DNA of 64,000 nt, from contig CAYSQE010000006.1 in the NCBI GenBank assembly GCA_964433155.1, positions 1 to 64,000 on the forward strand, read 5' to 3'. The DNA is from 2-01-FULL-40-13 sp964433155. GTDB taxonomy: Bacteria > Patescibacteriota > Microgenomatia > UBA1406 > GWC2-37-13. Position numbers and translations under genes: made by a program. Below the pieces are notes generated by a model that was given only the letters and a program-made list of their open reading frames with translations, did no database searches and was not told the DNA's origin. This document shows, piece after piece, positions 8,461-14,821 of this stretch (the first letter of the stretch is position 1; each line of letters begins with the position of its first letter).

Positions 8461-11400
8461 TTATTGTTTTTTTCCCTCAGCTTCTTTCAAAGATTCAGAT
8501 ATAAATTTGTATAGCAAAAAGGCAATGAAAAGCGGGCCGTATTTGAGTAAAAAGTCTTGCAGGATATGATTCCAGTTTCCGCCAAATTTTTCTCTTAAGC
8601 TATGGCCGTTATAAGCATAGTCAACTTTACGCTGAGTAAATGGTGTTTTGTAGCTCTTATTGAGAAGAGGTATTTTGTCGAGGAATGGAATTTTATTCAG
8701 TATTGGTAATTTGCTTGGTGTAATATATCTTGGTTCGTATCTTCCTGGTAGGGACAAATCATACGGATCTTTTTTCAAAAGACCGTTTGTTTCAAGCGCA
8801 ATCACAAACTTATCGATATCTGTCGCATCCCATTCCCAGACAGCTGCTCCTCGCCCAGCTACCTTTGCGGCAATCGAATTTGTTCTAGCCGAGCTGCCTG
8901 TAAGAAGTCCTAAAATCCCCTTTGCCATCGTATCTTTTTTAAAGTAGGCGATTGCAGCTGAAGCAAGCTTATGGACCGCCTCGTATCCATCTTTCGCACC
9001 ATGAACCATTACATAAGCGTCGTATACTTCTTTAAGTACATGAACTAAGGGGCTAAAGTCTCCTCGTCCCCCGCCAACTGCCATCTGCTGAAGAACTTCT
9101 GGCAATTTTAATACCCCATTGTTCATCATGTGCTGCTCCATGTTAGCTATATCACCTATTGCTCTTGGAATTGTCCTTGGACCAGCCCTTTTGAAAAGAA
9201 GAAAAGAGAGATCTGTCTGTTCGATACCAAAGGTAAATGTATAGAACTTCTCGGGCTCATTTCCTATGCTGTCTGCAAACTTATCAAGTTCTGCGTCGTT
9301 TAAATACAATTCATTTATTTTGTCGTAGACCTTGATTATATCCGTAAGATCTCCATCAGAAATTTCTTTACCAGCAAAAAGCGTTCTAATTTTGGGTGCA
9401 TCCAATTCATAATTGATAGAGTCAAGGCCAAGAAAATCTTCCTTCTCTTTGACAATTTTCAGTTGTTCACGCATTGCCTTACTCACATTCTGTCGCAAAA
9501 GACTCTCTGCCAAACTCAGATTCTTCATCACCTTGTCAAACTTATCTGGATCCCATTTAAGTTCCTCTTTTATAAGTTCCTCTTTTATAAGTGCCATTCT
9601 TACTTTTTGCCATTTACTCTTCCCGTCTTCATTAAATCTATCTCTATCGATACGTAAAAACTTGGAAGGAAAAGTTTTAGCTATATAACGCGCGAGCATT
9701 CTATTTAAAAATGTTTTTGATGTAGCTTCTTCAACAGCTTCACCTATATTATCTGGTGAAACTGTGCCCTTTTTTATACCATCTAATACATCGGTTCGTT
9801 CTGCACTTCGCAGTTTATCTATGTAACTATCAAAACCCGCCTCGTCTTTATTAAAATAAGTTTTATAGAGATATTTAAAAAACTCAGTTCTCTTGTCTTT
9901 ATACTCTGCTTTATCCAAAAAACCTTTATTCGCGTCTCCTATTCTGTTGTTAGTAATAAAGTCATATATGACTTCCCAGCCTATCTTTTCGATATTCTGC
10001 CAGGTTTTTAGAACGTTAAACTCTGAAACCCCGGCTTGAGGAATGCCTGCTCTATGAATTAACTTTTCTTTTCCTTTTTCTCCAGTCGTCTCCCAAACAT
10101 AGTAGTCCTTGGTAAAATGGAGCATCCGCCAGCCTCTCCTCTTGGATGGACCTCCCACATTGCCAAAATCAACTAAATCATCTATCAATAATCTTTGTTT
10201 GCCTAGTCTTCCTCTTCCCTTCCAATAACTTTCCCTGTATTTGAGTATATTTTGATAAACCTTCTCATGATCCCATATGCCTTTGCCAAGATTAGGATCG
10301 TCAATAGGTACAAAGAGCCACGGATATAAGTTTGCCTCACCTTGCCAGCGTATAAACATATGGGAAGGATTAAAAACCATGAGTGGCGTGGCATCGGTAG
10401 TGTAGTAACTTGCAAATGTCCCTCCCCCGCTTGGAGTAAGCGGAGGATCTGCATAGGATGCTTTTTCTTCCTCAGTCAAAAACGCTCCCCTTGCCAAGCC
10501 TTTTCCCATATAAAGAGCACTCATCAATCTGTCTCTATCATCAATTTCGGGGTGTGCGATCTGAAGAGCCTTTATTATTTCTTCCTCCACCTGTGATGAG
10601 GGCGACCCGTCTTTTGTGGAAAATTGGTCTGGCTCGTGTTTCCAATCCTGTGCCGCAAACTGCTCCTCGATAAACTTTTCGTAAAGCTGATAGGCTTCAA
10701 GAACCAGATCACCATCTGGCATGTTTAAAATCTCATCTACGTCTGTGCCTTGTAGTTTTTCAGCATAGCCTTTTAACCCTTCATAAAATCCTTTTTGAGG
10801 ATCAGCAGGAAGGTTCAATATCGCTCCAACATTATGAAGATATCTGCGGCCGTGGGTATAGTAATTTAATAAAAGTTCGAGGTGTACCGCAAATTGGCTG
10901 AGGCTGACTGGTTTTGGTGTCAGAAGTGGTCTTAGCCTTATAAATGTCTTTTCTGTCTCTTCCCCCTTGATCCCTACAGGCAATATCTCTCGCTCCCCTT
11001 GTACGTACTGATAAAGTTTTAAATCTATCTTTTCATCTTTTTCTAATGCTTTTAGTTGTTCACCCAGTGCTTCGATTGCTCGTTGTACCGCTCCTATCGT
11101 CACACGAATACCATGAAAAAAGTCCTTCTCGGCGACCTCTTCATAAAACTCTGAAGGTCTCTCTCGGCTAAGTCGCACGTGTATTTTGTCTAATATGTTA
11201 ATGAGTTTTTGAGATATTTCTTTTGAAACCTCTTCAGCCAATCTTTGATCAACTTTTTTATTTAATTCAGCCTCACTTAATGTTTCTTTTTTCTTTCGCT
11301 GTTCCTCCTCAATTTGTACTTTTAGTTCGGCTTTATGATCCTCTATCTTTTTTATTTCATCCGCATCTTTTATATCTTTTCCTGTTCTTCTATTAATGTA

Positions 11401-12129
11401 TTTAATAAATTCTCGGGGATGATAAAGGCTCTTCAGCAACTCTATATCGTCTTTATTCTTGATAGTCGAATAATAGTTTTGATAGTCTTGTTGCCAAGTA
11501 GGACTTCCTTCAGCTATACTTGCCTCCTCGGTTGCCTCCCTTAACTCCTCAGCTGAAGGTTCTTTAGGTTTTTCAATTTTGAATTTTGCCCTCGCCATTT
11601 CTGACGTTATGCCAAGATCACCAGCTTTTCCTTCTATCGCTTCAGCCACCAACTCTGCCGCCCTAGGATCAACCATCTTTAACCAATCGAATGCTTTTTC
11701 AAAATCAGATCTTTCGGTCGCACCTTCAGCCGATAAAGTAATATCTTTCTGGCCAAAAAGGTAGTCTCTTAGATGTTTCTCGATTGTTGTGGCATACTGG
11801 GGAGTATCGATCTTATCAGCAATTTCAACCAAAAGAACCTGAGCTTTGCTATTGGACAAAGTCAAGACGCCCGCCTTTACCGCTTCGGCTGCCTTGATAA
11901 TAGTTGTTAGAACCTGATCTGCTTCTGGCCGATGCTCACTAAATTTATTACGTAAATGGGCTGCGTATGCTTGATCACTATGTTGCCCTACTTTTTTTAT
12001 GTCATCTTTCACTTCATCTGTGATTTCTTTTTTTCCCGCAGCATCCGCTCCCTTAATCCTATTTCTTATGGCTTCTCTTATCTTTTGGGCAAAACTTCGT
12101 CCATCTTCACTTTTTTCTGGATCCGCCAT
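8461..12129 (-). CDS. very large orphan protein with a C-terminal membrane anchor
   Basis: A 1222-residue, highly charged protein with no family I recognise. Residues about 190-400 are rich in Glu/Lys and predicted coiled coil (for example DEIKKIEDHKAELKVQIEEE). The middle holds tryptophan- and tyrosine-rich globular sequence (WQGEANLYPWLFVPIDDPN). The only hydrophobic helix is near the end (YGPLFIAFLLYKFI), followed by a basic tail, so most of the protein should face the cytoplasm. It sits 38 bases upstream of nothing on its own strand but next to the VirB6/pilin-like block, suggesting a role with that apparatus. A GAGGAAAG sequence precedes the ATG, so this start may use a Shine-Dalgarno. 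Confidence 0.7.
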   Translation of the reverse strand: MADPEKSEDGRSFAQKIREAIRNRIKGADAAGKKEITDEVKDDIKKVGQHSDQAYAAHLRNKFSEHRPEADQVLTTIIKAAEAVKAGVLTLSNSKAQVLLVEIADKIDTPQYATTIEKHLRDYLFGQKDITLSAEGATERSDFEKAFDWLKMVDPRAAELVAEAIEGKAGDLGITSEMARAKFKIEKPKEPSAEELREATEEASIAEGSPTWQQDYQNYYSTIKNKDDIELLKSLYHPREFIKYINRRTGKDIKDADEIKKIEDHKAELKVQIEEEQRKKKETLSEAELNKKVDQRLAEEVSKEISQKLINILDKIHVRLSRERPSEFYEEVAEKDFFHGIRVTIGAVQRAIEALGEQLKALEKDEKIDLKLYQYVQGEREILPVGIKGEETEKTFIRLRPLLTPKPVSLSQFAVHLELLLNYYTHGRRYLHNVGAILNLPADPQKGFYEGLKGYAEKLQGTDVDEILNMPDGDLVLEAYQLYEKFIEEQFAAQDWKHEPDQFSTKDGSPSSQVEEEIIKALQIAHPEIDDRDRLMSALYMGKGLARGAFLTEEEKASYADPPLTPSGGGTFASYYTTDATPLMVFNPSHMFIRWQGEANLYPWLFVPIDDPNLGKGIWDHEKVYQNILKYRESYWKGRGRLGKQRLLIDDLVDFGNVGGPSKRRGWRMLHFTKDYYVWETTGEKGKEKLIHRAGIPQAGVSEFNVLKTWQNIEKIGWEVIYDFITNNRIGDANKGFLDKAEYKDKRTEFFKYLYKTYFNKDEAGFDSYIDKLRSAERTDVLDGIKKGTVSPDNIGEAVEEATSKTFLNRMLARYIAKTFPSKFLRIDRDRFNEDGKSKWQKVRMALIKEELIKEELKWDPDKFDKVMKNLSLAESLLRQNVSKAMREQLKIVKEKEDFLGLDSINYELDAPKIRTLFAGKEISDGDLTDIIKVYDKINELYLNDAELDKFADSIGNEPEKFYTFTFGIEQTDLSFLLFKRAGPRTIPRAIGDIANMEQHMMNNGVLKLPEVLQQMAVGGGRGDFSPLVHVLKEVYDAYVMVHGAKDGYEAVHKLASAAIAYFKKDTMAKGILGLLTGSSARTNSIAAKVAGRGAAVWEWDATDIDKFVIALETNGLLKKDPYDLSLPGRYEPRYITPSKLPILNKIPFLDKIPLLNKSYKTPFTQRKVDYAYNGHSLREKFGGNWNHILQDFLLKYGPLFIAFLLYKFISESLKEAEGKKQ

Positions 12130-12166
12130 ATTATTTTTCTTTCCTCAATTTATAACCTAAATTAGC

Positions 12167-12232
12167 ATAGTTAGATGGTTAAATAGCTAAATGGCTTTTT
12201 CTAACTATCTAACTATGTAACCATGTAGCTAT
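12167..12232. repeat. inverted pair of octamer arrays downstream of a four-helix-bundle gene
   Basis: Left arm units ATAGTTAG, ATGGTTAA, ATAGCTAA and a partial ATGGC; a TTTTT loop; right arm units CTAACTAT, CTAACTAT, GTAACCAT, GTAGCTAT, which are the same octamer family in reverse orientation. The arms can pair into a long imperfect hairpin. The array ends three bases before the stop of the gene at 12235-12609, whose 5' end carries a further array. Confidence 0.8.
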
Positions 12233-12234
12233 GT

Positions 12235-12609
12235 TTATCTTTCTAACTTCTCTTCTGTAATTTTTATAAGGAAATTTATTTCTTTTGGTAATTTTCTTAA
12301 TTCTTCTAAAATATGATCTTTTTCTTTCTCTGTGATCAATTTCCTTCCATAAGCTTTCTTTGTCCAGTGAGCTGATTCATAAACCGAACCTCTAGCATTG
12401 TAATAGAATTTTTGTTTATCTTTCTTATGATATCTCCCAAATCCTTCTGCTATATTTGCGCTAATAGAATCGGTTGAATCAACGTATTGAGTACCCAGGG
12501 TTCTTTTATTAAACCACTCCCATTCAGTCACAATTTTCCAGATATAATCACTAAGATTTGTAGCTATCATATATGCTTTAATATCTTCTAATTTTAACCA
12601 TCTAACCAT
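12235..12609 (-). CDS. four-helix-bundle protein (23S rRNA intervening-sequence type, S23)
   Basis: A 124-residue all-helical protein with the family pattern: WLKLEDIKAYMIATNLSDYIWKI at the start, then SISANIAEGFGRYHKKDKQKF (residues about 48-68) and SVYESAHWTKKAYGRKLI. This family was first seen in intervening sequences of 23S rRNA genes and is structurally related to the Avd accessory protein of diversity-generating retroelements; its function is not settled. The first codons lie inside an octamer array (12593-12624). A -10-like TAGAAT at 12629-12624 is six bases before an ATG at 12617 that is out of frame; the in-frame ATG is one octamer further on. Confidence 0.85.
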   Translation of the reverse strand: MVRWLKLEDIKAYMIATNLSDYIWKIVTEWEWFNKRTLGTQYVDSTDSISANIAEGFGRYHKKDKQKFYYNARGSVYESAHWTKKAYGRKLITEKEKDHILEELRKLPKEINFLIKITEEKLER

Positions 12610-12624
12610 ATAACCATTTAGCTA
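12593..12624. repeat. octamer array over the start of the four-helix-bundle gene
   Basis: Four 8-base units (TTTAACCA, TCTAACCA, TATAACCA, TTTAGCTA) span the start codon of the gene on the minus strand, giving successive ATGs one octamer apart. The unit matches the inverted array pair beyond the other end of the gene. Confidence 0.8.
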
Positions 12625-12636
12625 TTCTAAAAAATA

Positions 12637-12834
12637 TCAGCGTTTGATTCTTCCTTTTAGTTTATAACCTATTCCACCCAATATAAATATTGTCAGTGAA
12701 GAACTCTTCAAAAACTCTACCAGATTTCCGCAGTTGAGACAAGCTGGACGAGTGATGAAATACATAAGAGTATCAAAAACTACAATGACTGGGAGTAGTA
12801 ACAAAATTGGAACAAATAGAAGAAATCTCTTCAT
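12637..12834 (-). CDS. small membrane protein
   Basis: A 65-residue protein with an N-terminal membrane helix (FLLFVPILLLLPVIVVFDTLMYF), a CLNCG pair, and a second weakly hydrophobic segment before a basic tail (YKLKGRIKR). No family is recognised. The start at 12834 rather than five codons upstream is chosen because TACAAT (12846-12841) ends exactly six bases before it, the leaderless spacing used across the window. The CxxC could bind metal or form a disulfide. Confidence 0.6.
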   Translation of the reverse strand: MKRFLLFVPILLLLPVIVVFDTLMYFITRPACLNCGNLVEFLKSSSLTIFILGGIGYKLKGRIKR

Positions 12835-12912
12835 AAATTTATTGTACAAGATTAACCCCTCTATAGAAATGAGAAACGAGGTAATAGGTTTAGAAGCTAG
12901 TTAGGAAGTTGG

Positions 12913-13317
12913 TCAATGGACGTGGAAGTTAGACCGTTTAAATTTAAAATCTTGCCATGTTTTAGAAAGAGTATAAATCTGTCTACTGGATTTATCATAT
13001 GTTTTAATCAACTCATCACACAGATTTTTGTCAATCAAATTGCCGTAAATATCTTTAACTTGTTCCAAACTAACTAACGTTTCATTACTTTCCGCAAGTG
13101 CATCATCTAAATATTTTTGGAAACCTGCTTTTTGATGACGTTTAGCATAGCCTTCAGCAATCAATCTTGGAATTGCTTTACATGATCGTGAAAGTTGATC
13201 TGCAAGATCGAATTTCTCAGTCTGAGGAAGTTTAGGAATAATTTTTGTCATTATTACAATCGCAGCTTTATATGTATTTTGATAAATTTCGAGATCCTTA
13301 AAACTTCTTATCGCCAT
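12913..13317 (-). CDS. four-helix-bundle protein (S23 type), second copy
   Basis: A 134-residue helical protein with the family start FKDLEIYQNTYKAAIVIMTKI, the core SRSCKAIPRLIAEGYAKRHQKAGFQKYLDDALAESNETL and a basic C-terminus. It is a divergent paralogue of the protein at 12235-12609. A TATAAT at 13329-13324 ends six bases before the ATG, predicting a leaderless message. The 3' end and the bases beyond it (about 12860-12935) hold degenerate, repeat-like CTAACTTC / CAACTTCC / CTAACTAG words, so this copy too seems to be associated with short repeats. Confidence 0.8.
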   Translation of the reverse strand: MAIRSFKDLEIYQNTYKAAIVIMTKIIPKLPQTEKFDLADQLSRSCKAIPRLIAEGYAKRHQKAGFQKYLDDALAESNETLVSLEQVKDIYGNLIDKNLCDELIKTYDKSSRQIYTLSKTWQDFKFKRSNFHVH

Positions 13318-13370
13318 GTTTCCATTATAGCACCATATTCCATTTCCCCTTCTTTCTTCTTTACTAGCGT

Positions 13371-13847
13371 CTATTCCTCTTTCCCATCTTCTTGCTTCTT
13401 AAGAGAAACAATAAGCTGTCTTTCTCTTCCTTCGCCAACAGAGTAAGAGGTAAGATCAGGATGATTTGTTGCGATATATTCGTGGACAACTTTCCTCTCA
13501 TATGAGGAGAAAGACCTAAGCGAAACCTCTTCCTTCTCTTCCATTGCTCTTTTGGCTATATTTTCCGCAATCTGTTCCAGTCTTTCCTTTTGCTTTTCTC
13601 TGTAATCATTGACATTGACTAAAAGGTCGACTGGTTCTCCAAACTTTTTGTAAAGCATAACTTCCAATATCTTTTGGACTGCACGGATAGTTTCACCGTG
13701 TCGACCAATTACAGTCGGCGCTTCTTCTTCAGCCTTAATTACTACATGAAACATGTCATTATCTTCTTCAACCTCCACATCAAACTTATCGATCATTTTT
13801 TTTAATAACTCTTCTGTTTCTGCCTTGATTGTCTTTAATTTATCCAT
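13371..13847 (-). CDS. jag: KH-R3H RNA-binding protein (Jag/KhpB)
   Basis: A 158-residue RNA-binding protein. The KH domain shows the loop IGRHGETIRAVQ (residues about 47-58). The R3H domain has the helix-basic pattern SYERKVVHEYIATNHPDLTSYSVG and ends EGRERQLIVSL. The Jag_N domain found in longer homologues is missing, which is usual for short KhpB forms. It shares its first base pair with the last of yidC and stands in the conserved rpmH-yidC-jag order, so it should be translated together with yidC and act on RNAs linked to envelope growth and division. Confidence 0.9.
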   Translation of the reverse strand: MDKLKTIKAETEELLKKMIDKFDVEVEEDNDMFHVVIKAEEEAPTVIGRHGETIRAVQKILEVMLYKKFGEPVDLLVNVNDYREKQKERLEQIAENIAKRAMEEKEEVSLRSFSSYERKVVHEYIATNHPDLTSYSVGEGRERQLIVSLKKQEDGKEE

Positions 13848-14650
13848 TATTTTTTTTGTAGGTTACGATATTGCATTATACTAAAGAGCGAAAATATATT
13901 CCAATATAAAGACAGTCCTAGAGGTAAAGTATAAGAAAACCAACCTATCATCAAAGGAAAAATGAACTTCATTTGGGTACTCATTGCTTTTTGAAAATCA
14001 TCCTTGCCCTTCGTAGCCTCGGCGGAGGAGGGACCGCCTTTTTTATCGTCAACAACTGGAGAAGGTGCAGAAGCAGGCGTCATGGCAGTAGTCTGAAGAT
14101 ATTGCAGCAAAGCGGTAATCAGAGGAACTAGATAATAATACCATTGGCCGCCTTTTGCGGGAGTGACGGCTAAATTGATGCCAAAAAACCAAGAATCTAT
14201 GGTACTAATCCGAAGACTTGGAGAATATAGAGCTTTATTGATTTGGCTTATGATTTTTCCCGCATTACCATTCATTAAAAAAAGCGAGAGGGTATTGTAG
14301 AGAGCTATAAAAACTGGGATTTGTATTATCATAAAAAGGCATCCTGAGGCAGGATTGATCCCGGCCTGTTGATACAGTTTCATCTGTTCTTCCTGTAGTC
14401 TTTTTTTATCGTCTTTATGCTTATGTGAGAGTCTATCGATGTGAGGCTTCAGATCTTGCATTTTTTTACTGGTGACAAGTTGCTGCTTAAAAAAAGGATG
14501 CAGCAACAATCTTATTAAGACTGTCAAGGCAATTATCGCAAAACCAAAAGCTCCAGGAAGTTTGATAAATAGAAATAGCTTGTAAAAAAATACAAGTATG
14601 TTTAATATCGGAAAGACAAAAATGGTATTAAAAATATTGGGAGATAACAT
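13847..14650 (-). CDS. yidC: membrane protein insertase YidC/Oxa1
   Basis: A 267-residue YidC/Oxa1 insertase without the large periplasmic domain of proteobacteria, as in Gram-positive-like YidC. Family features: FGFAIIALTVLIRLLLHPF (helix with the conserved Arg), a charged coiled loop (QDLKPHIDRLSHKHKDDKKR), YQQAGINPASGCLFMIIQIPVFIALY, and later helices including TLPLGLSLYWNIFS. It inserts membrane proteins. A cytoplasmic segment VVDDKKGGPSSAEATKGKDD is encoded by a GC-rich, partly palindromic stretch (14006-14038) unlike the AT-rich surroundings. The start lies one base after the rpmH stop, leaving no space for rnpA. Confidence 0.92.
   Translation of the reverse strand: MLSPNIFNTIFVFPILNILVFFYKLFLFIKLPGAFGFAIIALTVLIRLLLHPFFKQQLVTSKKMQDLKPHIDRLSHKHKDDKKRLQEEQMKLYQQAGINPASGCLFMIIQIPVFIALYNTLSLFLMNGNAGKIISQINKALYSPSLRISTIDSWFFGINLAVTPAKGGQWYYYLVPLITALLQYLQTTAMTPASAPSPVVDDKKGGPSSAEATKGKDDFQKAMSTQMKFIFPLMIGWFSYTLPLGLSLYWNIFSLFSIMQYRNLQKK
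14006..14038. repeat. GC-rich, partly palindromic insert in yidC
   Basis: A stretch of about 33 bases (CCCTTCGTAGCC ... GGCGGAGGAGGG) with much higher GC than the rest of the gene and partial self-complementarity. It encodes GGPSSAEATKG in a predicted cytoplasmic loop. A comparable GC-rich insert lies in the DNA ligase gene at 24621-24640. Confidence 0.5.
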
Positions 14651-14651
14651 A

Positions 14652-14786
14652 TTATATGGATAGTTTTTTTCTTCCTTTTAATCTTCTTCTTTTAAGAACA
14701 CTTCTTCCATCCTTTGTATGCATGCGTTTTAAAAATCCATGTTTTCTTTGTCTCTTTTTCTTTTTTGGCTGCCAAGTACGCTTCAT
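14652..14786 (-). CDS. rpmH: 50S ribosomal protein L34
   Basis: A 44-residue, very basic protein that reads MKRTWQPKKKKRQRKHGFLK and continues RMHTKDGRSVLKRRRLKGRKKLSI. This is the L34 consensus (KRTwQP..r.r.r.HGF..RM.T..GR.vl..RR.kGR..L). It is a structural protein of the large ribosomal subunit. It is the first gene of the rpmH-yidC-jag operon. In most bacteria rnpA (RNase P protein) separates rpmH and yidC; here the two genes are one base apart. The upstream region is a heptamer array that also forms the 3' end of valS. Confidence 0.97.
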   Translation of the reverse strand: MKRTWQPKKKKRQRKHGFLKRMHTKDGRSVLKRRRLKGRKKLSI

Positions 14787-14793
14787 AAATATT

Positions 14794-14821
14794 TAGAATT
14801 TATAATTTGGAATTCAGAATT
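14794..14821. repeat. degenerate heptamer array at the valS 3' end
   Basis: Four 7-base units ending in AATT (TAGAATT, TATAATT, TGGAATT, CAGAATT). The valS stop codon (14800-14802) and its last residues (SILNSKL) are encoded in it. Confidence 0.7.

Noticed and set aside
12235..13317. Diversity-generating retroelement because of Avd-like four-helix-bundle proteins
   Set aside because: No reverse transcriptase, template repeat or variable repeat is found in the window.
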